Shown: positions 30,035 to 39,487 of the stretch, in pieces
How the letters are laid out: the number at the start of each line of letters is the position of its first letter
Position numbering within the stretch: the first letter of the stretch is position 1
Origin: Mesorhizobium australicum WSM2073
Lineage (GTDB): Bacteria > Pseudomonadota > Alphaproteobacteria > Rhizobiales > Rhizobiaceae
Length of the DNA stretch: 64,000 bases
Reading direction: 5' to 3'
Assembly (NCBI RefSeq): GCF_000230995.2
Contig: NC_019973.1
Span: forward strand, 4,230,001 to 4,294,000
The notes under the pieces: model-generated
Told to the model about the DNA's origin: nothing
The model's input: the letters and a program-made list of their open reading frames with translations, nothing else
Databases searched by the model: none
Position numbers and translations under genes: made by a program

Positions 30035-30169
30035 TCAGGCTTTTCCGGTGACGTAGCGCACGACATGGGAGAGTTCCCTGACCGTGACGTCGAGATACCG
30101 GCCCTGATTGTAGAGACCGTCCCAGATCAGGAAGAACGCGATGGCGGCAATGACAATCACATAACGCAT
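30035..30169 (-). CDS. 44-residue single-helix membrane protein
   Basis: A small protein with one membrane helix at the start (RYVIVIAAIAFFLIWDGLYN) and a charged amphipathic tail (TVRELSHVVRYVTGKA). The frame is open for 39 codons upstream, but that part has no coding character, so the ATG at 30169 is chosen. Function unknown. A very similar kind of small protein seems to occur in other rhizobia, from memory only. Confidence 0.55.
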   Translation of the reverse strand: MRYVIVIAAIAFFLIWDGLYNQGRYLDVTVRELSHVVRYVTGKA

Positions 30170-30282
30170 GGCTAAAGCTATCGCACTAGCGCCGCGGCTG
30201 CCATAGACGTTTTCGATTTTGGGCAGCAGCCTGCCGCAAGGCGGCGGATGCCAGCCGCCCGCGTGGCACAGTCCAGCTCTTG

Positions 30283-30402
30283 GCATGCCTCTTGAAGTTC
30301 CGCCTCATGGCGTGGAAGATTGGCGCAGGCATTCATCGGGAAGCGCTGAAGCTCTGGCTAAGGGGCGCGCGCTTCGTTCGAGCCCGCCTGTCGCCGGATC
30401 CG
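30283..30402 (+). pseudogene. remnant of a DUF1365 gene (3' end only)
   Basis: Read in the frame that runs into the CFA synthase gene, this stretch encodes KFRLMAWKIGAGIHREAL followed by KLWLRGARFV. It closely resembles the conserved C-terminal end of DUF1365 proteins (T-x-K-V-x-A-x-I-H-W-E-A-L-x-L-W-L-K-G). In many proteobacteria a full DUF1365 gene of about 250 codons sits directly upstream of cyclopropane-fatty-acyl synthase, in the same order. The rest of the gene is not present upstream, so it appears to be a deletion relic. The match is from memory of the family. Confidence 0.6.
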
Positions 30403-30504
30403 CAAGCTACCGGGACCAGGCAATGGCGTTCGAACCCGGCGGATGAACCAAGAGAACCGCGGCTCGGCGATCGCGCCGGCACCACGGAGATCCAGGGGCT
30501 TGGA

Positions 30505-31761
30505 ATGACACACGGGGAACATCATGGCATAGCACCGGGCGACGCGGTCAGGCTCGACGAGTTCAATTTCGCCGAGATCGTCAAGGGCCTGCCGGCCAAG
30601 GCGCGCATGGTGCTGTCGGCGGCGATGAACCTGCCGCGCGGCTCGCTGAAAGTCTGGATGCCGGACGGCCGCGCCGTTCTCGTCGGCGGAAAGGCGCCGG
30701 GGCCCGATGCCGAACTGGTGCTCAAGAACTGGCGCCTGCCGGGCCGCGCCTTTTCCGGCGGCACAATTGGTGTTGCCGAATCCTATATGGACGGCGATTG
30801 GGAAAGCCCTGACGTCACCAGCTTCCTGGAATTATTCGTGGTCAACTCCGCCTTCGGTGAGAGGGTTGCCGGCGGCGCCAGCTGGCTCATCAACACAGTC
30901 CAGCGCATCCGTCACTGGTTCAACGAGAACACACGCGCGGGATCGAAGCGCAATATCTCCGCGCACTACGATCTCGGCAACGCCTTCTACAAGGAATGGC
31001 TTGACCCGAGCATGACCTATTCCTCGGCGCTTTACGCGAATGGCGTCAACGATCTCGAGAGCGCCCAGGCCGCCAAATACCAGGCGCTGGCCAGGGATAC
31101 CGGCATAGGCGGGAAGGATCATGTGCTGGAGATAGGCTGCGGCTGGGGCGGCTTTGCCGAATTCGCGGCACGCGAAATCGGTTGCCGGGTTACCGGATTG
31201 ACCATCAGCCGCGAGCAGCACGACTTCGCCAAGGCGCGCATCGCCAAGGCCGGCCTTGACGAAAAGGTCGACATCAAGTTGCAGGATTACCGCGACGAAA
31301 CGGGCACCTACGATCGCATCGCCTCGATCGAGATGTTCGAGGCGGTCGGCGAGAAATACTGGCCGGTGTTCTTCTCCAAGATGAAGGACTGCCTGAAGCC
31401 CGGCGGCATGGCTGGACTGCAGATCATCACCATCAACGAAGCCGCCTACGACACCTATCGCGCAAGGCCGGATTTCATCCAGCGCTACGTCTTCCCGGGC
31501 GGCATGCTGCCGACGCCGTCCATCTTGAAATCACTTGGCGCCGCGCACGGCCTTGCTCATCTGCGCGAACGCGTTTTCCCCGAAGACTATGCCCGTACAC
31601 TTGCCGAATGGCGCCAGCGTTTTCGAGGGTCCTGGGAGAAAATCGTACCGCTCGGTTTCGACGATCGTTTCAAGAAACTCTGGGAGTTCTACCTGCACTA
31701 TTGCGAAGCCGGCTTCCGAGCCAGCTACATCGATGTGCGCCAGGTGGTCTACAAGGCGTAG
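30505..31761 (+). CDS. cyclopropane-fatty-acyl-phospholipid synthase
   Basis: A 418-residue SAM-dependent methyltransferase that adds a methylene bridge to unsaturated acyl chains of membrane phospholipids. Visible are the N-terminal lipid-binding region ending AESYMDGDWESPD, ISAHYDLGNAFYKEWLD, the SAM motif VLEIGCGWGGFAEFA, the SIEMFEAVGEKYW segment and the C-terminal YCEAGFRASYIDV. The frame is open upstream into a DUF1365 relic, but the ATG at 30505 with AGGGG eight bases before it gives the normal family start. Confidence 0.93.
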   Translation: MTHGEHHGIAPGDAVRLDEFNFAEIVKGLPAKARMVLSAAMNLPRGSLKVWMPDGRAVLVGGKAPGPDAELVLKNWRLPGRAFSGGTIGVAESYMDGDWESPDVTSFLELFVVNSAFGERVAGGASWLINTVQRIRHWFNENTRAGSKRNISAHYDLGNAFYKEWLDPSMTYSSALYANGVNDLESAQAAKYQALARDTGIGGKDHVLEIGCGWGGFAEFAAREIGCRVTGLTISREQHDFAKARIAKAGLDEKVDIKLQDYRDETGTYDRIASIEMFEAVGEKYWPVFFSKMKDCLKPGGMAGLQIITINEAAYDTYRARPDFIQRYVFPGGMLPTPSILKSLGAAHGLAHLRERVFPEDYARTLAEWRQRFRGSWEKIVPLGFDDRFKKLWEFYLHYCEAGFRASYIDVRQVVYKA

Positions 31762-31883
31762 CTGGGTACGCACGTCGACTTCCTTTTGCGGGCGGCATTT
31801 CCATCGATGCGCTGGATCTTGTCATGCCGGGCGATTCGTGCCGCCGGCCTCCAAGGCTGACCGCATCCAGCTTTGACAGCTGA

Positions 31884-33863
31884 TCAGAGAAGGATGCGAT
31901 ATCGGGCAAAGCCAGCTTCGCCCTCGCCGGCAGGTTCGATCTTCAGCGACTTCACATCGGCGATGACGTCCTTTGCCTTGACGCCGGTGTCGAAGACGAC
32001 GCTGGTTCCCGGCAACGGCGCAAACGACCAGTTGTCGTCGGCCGACGGGTTGATGGTGTCCTGGCTGACGATGTAGCGGACGATGACGTCCCGGTTGGTG
32101 TCCGGCGCCTCGTAGATGATCTTCGCGGCATTGATGTCGGGGAAATTGCCACCGCCGCCAGCCCGGTAATTGTTGGTCGCGACGACGAATTTCGCTGCCG
32201 GATCAATCGGTTTTCCGTCGAACATAAGCTCAACAATGCGATTGGAACCGGCATTGGCGATGCCGCCCTTGGCATCGTATTTCGGCGGCTGCGACAGATC
32301 TATCCTGTAGGTGACGCCGTCGATGACGTCGAAATTGTAGGACGGAAAATCAGTGTTGATCAGGACCTGGTCAGCCTTCCCCGCCTCGATCTTGTTGAAG
32401 ATGCCGGCCGACATTTCCAGCCATTCCTTGACCTGAGCCCCGGTGATTTCCACGGCGCGCACCGTGTTGGGATAGAGGTAGAGGTCGGCGACGTTCTTGA
32501 TGGCGATGTCGCCCGCCGGCACATCGGTATAGTAATCGGCGCCGTTGCGTCCACCGGCTTTGAACGGGGCCGCCGCCGACAGCAACGGCACGTCCTTCCA
32601 CTGTGTGCTTTTCAATATGTCCTTCAGGTACCAGGTTTGCGCCTGGCTGACGACCTGCACCGACGGGTCGTCAGCGACCAGCGCGAAATAGGAATAGAGC
32701 GGCGCGGACGTCTTGCCGACAGGGCGGCGCACATAGGCGAGCGTCGCCTGGTGGTCCTGCTCGAGAGCGGCGATGATGCGCTTGTCGTCCGGGACGGTCG
32801 GCTTGTTCTTGTTGTCGACACGCTCGAAGATCGGCCGTGCCTCCGATGTCGCCGAGACCACTTTCCACTTCGACCCGTCGCGCTCCAGCATCAGGTCGAT
32901 CAGGCCCATATGTGAGCCCCAGAACCCGCCCATGACGGCGGGCTTGCCTTGCAGCGTCCCCTTCTGTGCGTCGACGCCCTCGAGCGCCTGGAAATCTTTC
33001 TTGCCGGGGAAGACCAGATGCTGGTGGCCGGTGAAGACCGCGTCGATGCCTTCGACGCCGGCGACGAAGAACGAGGCATTCTCCATCATGTCACCCTGCT
33101 TGACGTCGATGCCGGAATGCGAGAGCGCGATGACGATGTCGGCGCCCTCCTCCTTCATCCGCGGCACCCACGCCCTCGCCGCTTCGACAATGTCGCGTGT
33201 CTTGACGTTGCCTTCGAGGTTCTTGAGGTCCCAGACCATGATCTGCGGCGGCACGAAACCGATGATGCCGACCCTGATCGGCTGTTCCGAGCCTGACCCG
33301 TCCTTGATCTTCTTGTCCAGGATTACGTAAGGCTTGAGGTAGAGCTTGTCGTCGCGCGGGTTGGCGGCAAGCTCGGTACCCCGGATCAGGTTGGCGCAGA
33401 CGAACGGGAAATTGGCGCCGGCCAGCACCTTGTCCAAAAAGGACAGGCCATAGTTGAATTCGTGATTGCCCAGTGTCGAACACTCGTAGCCGAGCAGGTT
33501 CATGCCTTTCATGATCGGATGGAGATCGCCCTCCTTCAGGCCCTTCTCATAGGCGATGTAGTCGCCCATCGGGTTGCCCTGCAAAAGGTCGCCATTGTCG
33601 ATCAGCATCGAATTGGCGGCTTCCTTGCGCACCGCGTCGATGAGGGAGGCCGTGCGCGACAGGCCCATCGTGTCATTGGCTTTGTCGGCGTAGTAGTCAT
33701 AAGGCAGCACGTTCACATGGATATCGGTGGTTTCCATGATCCTTAGATGCGCCTGGTTGGCCTGCGCCCGGGCGGAGAAGGGATGAAGCACGATCAGCGC
33801 CCCTGTGGCGGCGGCCCCGGCTAGGAGACCACGGCGAGAGACGGGATGGAGCAGTTGCGACAT
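31884..33863 (-). CDS. cpdB: periplasmic 2',3'-cyclic-nucleotide phosphodiesterase / 3'-nucleotidase
   Basis: A 659-residue secreted phosphoesterase. A Tat-type signal (SRRGLLAGAAATGALIVL, cleavage near ARAQA) is followed by a metallophosphatase domain: RIMETTDIHVNVLPYDYY, MLIDNGDLLQGNP, STLGNHEFNYGL and GHQHLVFPG. The 5'-nucleotidase C-terminal domain includes VVATNNYRAGGGGNFP. It salvages nucleotides from RNA breakdown products in the periplasm. The start at 33863 has AAGGAG and places the twin arginines at residues 10-11. It is convergent with CFA synthase. Confidence 0.93.
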   Translation of the reverse strand: MSQLLHPVSRRGLLAGAAATGALIVLHPFSARAQANQAHLRIMETTDIHVNVLPYDYYADKANDTMGLSRTASLIDAVRKEAANSMLIDNGDLLQGNPMGDYIAYEKGLKEGDLHPIMKGMNLLGYECSTLGNHEFNYGLSFLDKVLAGANFPFVCANLIRGTELAANPRDDKLYLKPYVILDKKIKDGSGSEQPIRVGIIGFVPPQIMVWDLKNLEGNVKTRDIVEAARAWVPRMKEEGADIVIALSHSGIDVKQGDMMENASFFVAGVEGIDAVFTGHQHLVFPGKKDFQALEGVDAQKGTLQGKPAVMGGFWGSHMGLIDLMLERDGSKWKVVSATSEARPIFERVDNKNKPTVPDDKRIIAALEQDHQATLAYVRRPVGKTSAPLYSYFALVADDPSVQVVSQAQTWYLKDILKSTQWKDVPLLSAAAPFKAGGRNGADYYTDVPAGDIAIKNVADLYLYPNTVRAVEITGAQVKEWLEMSAGIFNKIEAGKADQVLINTDFPSYNFDVIDGVTYRIDLSQPPKYDAKGGIANAGSNRIVELMFDGKPIDPAAKFVVATNNYRAGGGGNFPDINAAKIIYEAPDTNRDVIVRYIVSQDTINPSADDNWSFAPLPGTSVVFDTGVKAKDVIADVKSLKIEPAGEGEAGFARYRILL

Positions 33864-34013
33864 GTTTTCTCCTTCTTCAACGACCTGACGAGTCCTGCCC
33901 CGAAGCGAACTTCGCGCTGAAATCAGCTCAAGTCCACTCAAGAAGTCGCGCGCATCGGCACGCCAATCCATCAGCAACAGATGACGGCCGGATGAAAGGC
34001 GCGGTGAAGAAAG

Positions 34014-35279
34014 TCAGGTCCTGTCGTCGTCGCCCTGGGTGATCAGCCGGGCGCTGCGCTGGCCTGTGACGTAGATCCATAGCCAGCTCAGCGAAACCGC
34101 AAGCCGGTTGCGAAAACCGATCAGGAAATAGATATGTGCAATGCCCCAAAGCCACCACGCAAGCCAACCGGTGAGCTTGATCCAGCCGAAATCAATGGCG
34201 GCGGCGCGCTTGCCGATCGTCGCCAGATCGCCGGCGTGCTTGTAGTGGAAAGGCCGCGGGCTGGTGTCGCCGGCAAGCCTGGCCTTGACGGTCGCGGCAA
34301 CATGCCGTCCCTCCTGCTTGGCGGAAGGCGCGACGCCGGGCACGGGCCGCCCGTCGGGCCGCAGCACGTGGGCGGCGTCGCCGATGACAAAAATCTCCGG
34401 GCTGCCGGGCACGCTGAGATCAGGCTCGACCAACACCCTGCCCGCCCGATCCGCCTTCGCTTCCAGCCATTCGGCGGCTGGCGAAGCGGCAACGCCGGCT
34501 GCCCACAGGATCGTGCGGGCCGGCAGAATCGTGTCGCCAAAAACCACGCCGTCGGCATCGCAGCGCGTAACGGCCCGGCCGAGCTCGACCGAAACGCCAA
34601 GCCGTTCCAGCGCCTTCCGAGCGTAGTCGGAGAGCTTTGGCGCGAAATTGGCCAGAATGCGGTCGCCGGCCTCGATCAGCACCACCCGCGTCTGGCGCGT
34701 ATCGATGTTGCGGAATTCGCCGCGCAGCGTGTCATGTGCCAGTTCGGCAATGGTTCCGGCGAGTTCGACCCCGGTCGGCCCGCCGCCGACGATGACAATG
34801 GTCAGCAGCGCTTGGCGCCTGGCAGGGTCAGATTCCCGCTCCGCCTGCTCGAAGGCCAGAAGAATGCGGCGCCGAATGGTGGTGGCATCCTCCAAAGTCT
34901 TCAGGCCCGGCGCGAAAGGCTCCCATTCGTCATGGCCGAAATAGGCATGGCGCGCGCCGGTGGCGAGCACCAGCGTGTCGTAGGCGACGGCGCTGCCGTC
35001 GTCGAGCAGAACGCGTTTGCCGGACCGGTCGACATCCGTGACATTGGCGAGCAGTGTCGTCACATCCTTGCGCTTGCGCAGGAGATGGCGGATCGGCCAG
35101 GCAACCTCCGAGGTTGCCAGCGCCGTGGTTGCCACCTGATAGAGCAGCGGCTGGAACAGATGATGGTTGCGCTTGTCGATCATGGTAATGCGCACCGGTG
35201 CACCGGCCAGTGCGCGGGTGAATTCGAGACCGCCGAACCCGGCACCGACGACCACGACATGATGTCTGGCATCGCTCAT
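34014..35279 (-). CDS. type II NADH:quinone oxidoreductase (NDH-2)
   Basis: A 421-residue single-subunit flavoprotein. The FAD-binding motif VVVVGAGFGGLEFTRAL is followed by LVLATGARHAYFGHDEWE, the NAD-binding VIVGGGPTGVELAGTIAELA and the second FAD contact FVIGDAAHV. A C-terminal hydrophobic stretch (LAWWLWGIAHIYFLIGF) anchors it to the membrane. It oxidises NADH to quinone without proton pumping. The ATG at 35279 with AGGGG upstream is preferred to GTG 35288. Confidence 0.9.
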   Translation of the reverse strand: MSDARHHVVVVGAGFGGLEFTRALAGAPVRITMIDKRNHHLFQPLLYQVATTALATSEVAWPIRHLLRKRKDVTTLLANVTDVDRSGKRVLLDDGSAVAYDTLVLATGARHAYFGHDEWEPFAPGLKTLEDATTIRRRILLAFEQAERESDPARRQALLTIVIVGGGPTGVELAGTIAELAHDTLRGEFRNIDTRQTRVVLIEAGDRILANFAPKLSDYARKALERLGVSVELGRAVTRCDADGVVFGDTILPARTILWAAGVAASPAAEWLEAKADRAGRVLVEPDLSVPGSPEIFVIGDAAHVLRPDGRPVPGVAPSAKQEGRHVAATVKARLAGDTSPRPFHYKHAGDLATIGKRAAAIDFGWIKLTGWLAWWLWGIAHIYFLIGFRNRLAVSLSWLWIYVTGQRSARLITQGDDDRT

Positions 35280-35388
35280 TTGATTCACCCCTGATGGGCA
35301 AGATTGCCTGCCCTAGATGTAGGTATCTTGTGCAATGCAACAATGGCAGGACAGTGCTTGAGACTCGTCGTTCCATGTCGTGAATGCA

Positions 35389-35429
35389 CATGTTCTATCG
35401 TATCGCGAGGTATAGCGTCATCGAACATG
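35389..35429. promoter_or_regulatory. spaced inverted repeat upstream of the 5-FCL gene
   Basis: CATGTTC (35389-35395) and GAACATG (35423-35429) form a perfect dyad spaced by 27 bases, ending 14 bases before the start codon. It could be a leader hairpin or operator; the function is unknown. Confidence 0.3.
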
Positions 35430-35443
35430 AGATGAGGTGAGGC

Positions 35444-36103
35444 ATGGCTAACGATCATGACAACCAGGGCCCGGCGCAATACTCTTCGCCGCCCTGCTTC
35501 ATGCACGAGCTCGACCCTGCGTTCCAGGCACCACTCAGCGACTGGACCGACGTGCGGCGTTGGCGCAAAGCCGAGCGCGAAAGGCTAATCGCCGCCCGGC
35601 TTGAAGTTTCCGCCGACGCCCGAACAGCAATGTCGCAACGCATCGCCGGCGGGCTGGATGCACTTGTCGGCGAGATCGCGGGCCGCATGGTCAGCCTTTA
35701 CTGGCCGTTTCGCGGCGAGCCGGATCTGCGGCCCTGGATGGCGTCCGTCAATGAGCGTGGCGGTCGCACCGCGCTGCCCATCGTTGTCGAGAAAGGGCAA
35801 CCGCTGATCTTCCGCGCCTACAAACCGGGCGACCGGTTGGAAAAGGGCGTCTGGAACATCCCGATTCCGGCAGAGGGTGATCCGGTGCTGCCGGACATCG
35901 TCATCTCGCCCATTGTCGGCATTGATCCGGCAAGCTATCGCCTGGGCTATGGCGGCGGCTTCTTCGACCGTACGCTGGCCGCCATGCCGTTCAAGCCGCT
36001 GGTCATCGGTGTCGGCTACGAATTGCAGCGCATCGCCACCATTTATCCGCAGCCGCACGACATCCCGATGGATCGGATCGTGACGGAGGCGGCCACGGTA
36101 TAG
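35444..36103 (+). CDS. 5-formyltetrahydrofolate cyclo-ligase family protein
   Basis: A 219-residue protein. After a 35-residue N-terminal extension the domain starts WRKAERERLIAARL. It contains VSLYWPFRGEPDL, GVWNIPIPAEG and the ATP/folate-binding signature YRLGYGGGFFDRTLA. The enzyme converts 5-formyl- to 5,10-methenyl-tetrahydrofolate using ATP. It is convergent with the Lrp-type regulator gene, with a gap of four bases. GAGGTGAGGC precedes the ATG. Confidence 0.85.
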   Translation: MANDHDNQGPAQYSSPPCFMHELDPAFQAPLSDWTDVRRWRKAERERLIAARLEVSADARTAMSQRIAGGLDALVGEIAGRMVSLYWPFRGEPDLRPWMASVNERGGRTALPIVVEKGQPLIFRAYKPGDRLEKGVWNIPIPAEGDPVLPDIVISPIVGIDPASYRLGYGGGFFDRTLAAMPFKPLVIGVGYELQRIATIYPQPHDIPMDRIVTEAATV

Positions 36104-36107
36104 GGCT

Positions 36108-36581
36108 CTAGGCCATCTCCGGCTTCAGACCCATTGCCGTCCGGTCGACGATTTCGCGCAGGGCGAAGGACGAATTGATCTTCGTCACATGCGGCATCGC
36201 CGACAGCCATTCCTTGTGGATGCGCTCGTAGTCGACGAGATCCTTGGCCGCGATCCTCAGGATATAGTCGTACTCGCCCGACATCAGGTGGCACGACAGC
36301 ACGTTGGGGCAGCGTTTGATCGCCGCCTCGAAATCCGACAGCGTCTTTTCGAACTGGCCGGAGAGCGATATGTGAACGATCGCCGTCATCTGGTGGCCAA
36401 GGGCCGCGTTGGACAGCCGGGCGTGATAGCCGCGGATGGTTCCGGACTTCTCCAAATTGTCGAGCCGCCGCGAGCAGGCCGACTGCGACAGGCCAACCTT
36501 CTCGGCAAGGGCCGCGTTCGGCATCCGCCCGTCCTTCTGCAAAGTCTCAAGAATGGCGATATCAATCCTGTCGAGCGGCAT
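36108..36581 (-). CDS. Lrp/AsnC-family regulator, probably of ald
   Basis: A 157-residue regulator. The N-terminal helix-turn-helix (LDRIDIAILETLQKDGRM; LAEKVGLSQSACSRRLDNLEK) is followed by a RAM effector-binding domain (VLSCHLMSGEYDYILRIAA). It is divergent from alanine dehydrogenase, the classic AldR-aldA arrangement of rhizobia, so it most likely activates ald in response to alanine. The start at 36581 (MPLDRID) matches family length. Confidence 0.88.
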   Translation of the reverse strand: MPLDRIDIAILETLQKDGRMPNAALAEKVGLSQSACSRRLDNLEKSGTIRGYHARLSNAALGHQMTAIVHISLSGQFEKTLSDFEAAIKRCPNVLSCHLMSGEYDYILRIAAKDLVDYERIHKEWLSAMPHVTKINSSFALREIVDRTAMGLKPEMA

Positions 36582-36738
36582 TTTTCGTGATTCCTGCGAA
36601 AATCCGTTTATTTTTTGCAACGAATATCGAAACCGGCCTGTTCGCGCAAGCGCATTCGCAAACACCTGCACGCCGATTCATGGTTCACTCCAGCACTACA
36701 GGGAGTGAGCCCAAAAGGGCCCGGATCAGGAGAAGAAA

Positions 36739-37854
36739 ATGCGCATCGGCTGCCCCAAGGAAATCAAGAACCACGAATACCGTGTCGGCCTGACGCCGGG
36801 CTCGGTACGCGAATATGTCGCCCATGGCCATGAAGTGCTGGTCGAGACCGGCGCGGGCGCCGGCATCGGCGCCGATGACAACGCCTACCGCGCCGCCGGC
36901 GCCATCATCGCCAAGACGGCCGCCGACGTGTTCGCCAAGTCGGACATGATCGTCAAGGTCAAGGAGCCGCAGCCCAATGAATGGGCACAGCTGCGCGAAG
37001 GCCAGATCCTGTACACTTATCTCCATTTGGCTCCGGATCCGGAGCAGACCAAGGGCCTGCTCGCCTCGGGCGTGACGGCGATCGCCTACGAAACCGTGAC
37101 CGACGATCGTGGCGGCCTGCCGCTGCTGGCCCCGATGTCGGAAGTCGCCGGCCGCTTGTCGATCCAGGCCGGCGCCACGGCGCTGCAGAAGGCCAATGGC
37201 GGCCGCGGCGTGCTGCTCGGCGGCGTACCCGGCGTGCTGCCGGGCAAGGTCACCGTGCTTGGCGGCGGCGTCGTTGGCCTGCACGCGGCCCGTATGGCCG
37301 CCGGCCTTGGCGCCGATGTCACTATCATCGACCGCTCGATCCCGCGCCTGCGCCAGCTTGACGACCTCTTCGCCGGCCGGGTCCACACCCGTTACTCGAC
37401 CGTCGAGGCGCTCGAGGAAGAATGCTTCTCGGCCGACATCGTCGTCGGCGCCGTGCTCATCCCGGGCGCCGCCGCACCGAAGCTCGTCAGCCGCGAAATG
37501 CTGTCCGGCATGAAGAAGGGCTCGGTACTGGTCGATGTCGCCATCGACCAGGGCGGCTGCTTCGAGACCTCGCACGCCACCACCCATGCCGAGCCCACCT
37601 ACGAGGTCGACGGCGTGATCCACTACTGCGTTGCCAATATGCCAGGTGCCGTGCCGGTCACCTCGGCCCACGCGCTCAACAACGCGACGCTGCACTATGG
37701 TCTGCAACTCGCGGACAAGGGCCTGAAGGCTCTGGTCGATGACCATCACCTGCGCAACGGCCTCAATGTCCACAAGGGCAAGATCACCAACCGCGCGGTC
37801 GCCGAAGCGCTCGGCTACGAACTGGTCGAGCCGAAAGCAGTGCTGGCGGCTTAA
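36739..37854 (+). CDS. ald: alanine dehydrogenase
   Basis: A 371-residue NAD-dependent enzyme interconverting alanine with pyruvate and ammonium. Motifs are [47 protein letters not shown], the NAD-binding [19 protein letters not shown] and the C-terminal [21 protein letters not shown] precedes the ATG. It links carbon and nitrogen metabolism and, in rhizobia, can synthesise alanine in bacteroids. The divergent Lrp gene is its likely regulator. Confidence 0.97.
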   Translation: MRIGCPKEIKNHEYRVGLTPGSVREYVAHGHEVLVETGAGAGIGADDNAYRAAGAIIAKTAADVFAKSDMIVKVKEPQPNEWAQLREGQILYTYLHLAPDPEQTKGLLASGVTAIAYETVTDDRGGLPLLAPMSEVAGRLSIQAGATALQKANGGRGVLLGGVPGVLPGKVTVLGGGVVGLHAARMAAGLGADVTIIDRSIPRLRQLDDLFAGRVHTRYSTVEALEEECFSADIVVGAVLIPGAAAPKLVSREMLSGMKKGSVLVDVAIDQGGCFETSHATTHAEPTYEVDGVIHYCVANMPGAVPVTSAHALNNATLHYGLQLADKGLKALVDDHHLRNGLNVHKGKITNRAVAEALGYELVEPKAVLAA

Positions 37855-37884
37855 TATACCCGGAAAAAGTCAACTCACACTCTT

Positions 37885-37913
37885 GCCCGCCGGTTCACTC
37901 CGGCGGGCTTTTT
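37885..37913 (+). terminator. terminator of ald
   Basis: GCCCGCCGG-TTCACT-CCGGCGGGC (37885-37908) followed by TTTTT, 30 bases after the ald stop. Confidence 0.9.
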
Positions 37914-38069
37914 GCTTTGGGCAATGATGCGCCAAACCCGCTTCCCAGAGGACCATCGAAGCGTGTGCCGTAAGGGCACTTTACCCCCTATTGTTGCATT
38001 TTTGTCATACCCTTCTTGGCCGACTCCCTGCTAGGAACATCTTGGGCTTATTGATTAGGGGTACGGGCT

Positions 38070-39374
38070 ATGTTTCTTCGCGTTTCAGCGAAATCTATTC
38101 TTCTTAGTGCAGTATCGGCGGTGGCAATTATGTCGGTCGCGCATGCCGCTGATGTTGTGCAACCGGTCGAGGCATCCGGTTTTAACTGGAGTGGCGTTTA
38201 TGTTGGCTTCGGTATCGGCGCCGGAGCCAACTCGCACAAGCTCAGCAGCGATTTCATCCCCGGTCTGTCTTTGGATGGCATCGGCGGTGAAGGGGTCTAC
38301 GGCGAACTTACCGCTGGTTACGACTATATGGTGTCGCCCCGCTTCGTTCTGGGTGGGCTTGTCGATGTCCATGTTGGCAACATTGAAACGTCGCTGGATG
38401 TCGGCCCTTTCGACGCGTCTATTCAGGAGACATACGGCTTCGATGCCGGTTTGCGTGCTGGTTACCTGATCACGCCGACTACGCTGGGCTACGTCATGGG
38501 CGGCTATTCCTGGCAGAAGTACAAGCTCGATACCAATGCCGGTTTCGGCTTCGATTGGGACCAGAGCGGATATTTCGTCGGGGGTGGTCTCGAAACCGCG
38601 ATCAACAGCAACTGGACGATCAAAACAGAATACCGCTACACCCGCTTCGGCACCAAGGACGATCTCCTTTCCGAAGCTGGCATTCCTTCGCCGGACGGCG
38701 CACTCAATCTCGACACGTCGCGTCACACATTCCAGGTTGCCGCCAGCTATCGCTTCGGTGCGCAGAACGGAGCCGCCGCTTCGTTTGAAACACCCGCCTA
38801 CAACTGGACCGGCTTCTATATCGGTGGTGGCTTGGGCGCCGGCGCATCGGTGCACCAACTCGAAATCCCGCCGCTTCTCGGTGCCAAGTTCAACGGCCTT
38901 GGTGGTGAAGGCGTGCTTGGCGAGTTGAACGTCGGCTATGATCATGACTTCGGCAGCTGGGTTGCGGGTGTCATGGTCGATGCTCGTTATTCGGGCATGA
39001 CCAGCCAGCTCGACATCCCAGGCGGCTCGATCAATCTGGATACGGACTACGGCTTCGATGTGCTGGGCCGCGTCGGCATGAAGATGAACGAATCGACCCT
39101 TGCCTATGCACTGGCTGGCTATAGCTGGCAGCATTTCGATCTGAACGCTTCCGATCCGGTCGGTGATATCATCGACTGGGGTTCCAGCGGCTTCTCAGTC
39201 GGTGGTGGCCTGGAAACGGCAGTGTCAAGCAACGTCACGCTCGGTCTGGAATACCGCTATTCGCAGTTTGCCAAGAAGGATTTCTCGTCGGATCTCGGCC
39301 TCCCCGACGACTCCATCACTTCCAAGGCTTCCTTCCATACCGTGCGTATCGGCGCGAAGTACAAGTTCAACTAA
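38070..39374 (+). CDS. outer-membrane protein made of two tandem Omp25/31-like barrels
   Basis: A 434-residue exported protein. The signal peptide ends near AHA|ADVV (residue 27). Two homologous halves follow: residues 39-229 and 245-433. Each begins N-W-[ST]-G-[VF]-Y-[VI]-G, has G-L/I-G-G-E-G-V-x-G-E-L, then [GY]-Y-S-W-Q and G-G-G-L-E-T-A followed by E-Y-R-Y. Each ends with an aromatic-terminated strand (SYRFG and KYKFN). Ordinary rhizobial and Brucella Omp25/31-type proteins contain one such unit of about 200 residues. The product is therefore either two eight-stranded barrels or one sixteen-stranded pore. It has its own terminator and no operon partners. Confidence 0.85.
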   Translation: MFLRVSAKSILLSAVSAVAIMSVAHAADVVQPVEASGFNWSGVYVGFGIGAGANSHKLSSDFIPGLSLDGIGGEGVYGELTAGYDYMVSPRFVLGGLVDVHVGNIETSLDVGPFDASIQETYGFDAGLRAGYLITPTTLGYVMGGYSWQKYKLDTNAGFGFDWDQSGYFVGGGLETAINSNWTIKTEYRYTRFGTKDDLLSEAGIPSPDGALNLDTSRHTFQVAASYRFGAQNGAAASFETPAYNWTGFYIGGGLGAGASVHQLEIPPLLGAKFNGLGGEGVLGELNVGYDHDFGSWVAGVMVDARYSGMTSQLDIPGGSINLDTDYGFDVLGRVGMKMNESTLAYALAGYSWQHFDLNASDPVGDIIDWGSSGFSVGGGLETAVSSNVTLGLEYRYSQFAKKDFSSDLGLPDDSITSKASFHTVRIGAKYKFN

Positions 39375-39398
39375 GCCCCCTCCAGGCAAACAGTCGAA

Positions 39399-39427
39399 GC
39401 CCGTCGGCCATGCCGGCGGGCTTTTTT
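39399..39427 (+). terminator. terminator of the tandem-barrel gene
   Basis: GCCCGTCGGC (39399-39408) pairs with GCCGGCGGGC (39412-39421) with one wobble, followed by six Ts. Confidence 0.85.
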
Positions 39428-39461
39428 GCGGCGAAAGACGTTAGGGCCGAACGCGGGCAAC

Positions 39462-39487
39462 AAAAAAGCGGAGCCAAAGCCCCGCTT
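39462..39487 (-). terminator. possible terminator for the DUF1203 gene
   Basis: On the minus strand AAGCGG...CCGCTT (39466-39487) with inner GC pairs is followed by a T run (39462-39467 as As on plus). It is about 120 bases past the DUF1203 stop. Confidence 0.45.

Noticed and set aside
30425-30450. tRNA T-loop-like GTTCGAAC
   Set aside because: Flanking bases cannot form a T stem, and no anticodon or acceptor arm is present.
35280-35443. 6S RNA next to the 5-FCL gene
   Set aside because: 6S RNA is often adjacent to this gene in other proteobacteria, but the 164-base spacer has no long bulged hairpin of the 6S type.
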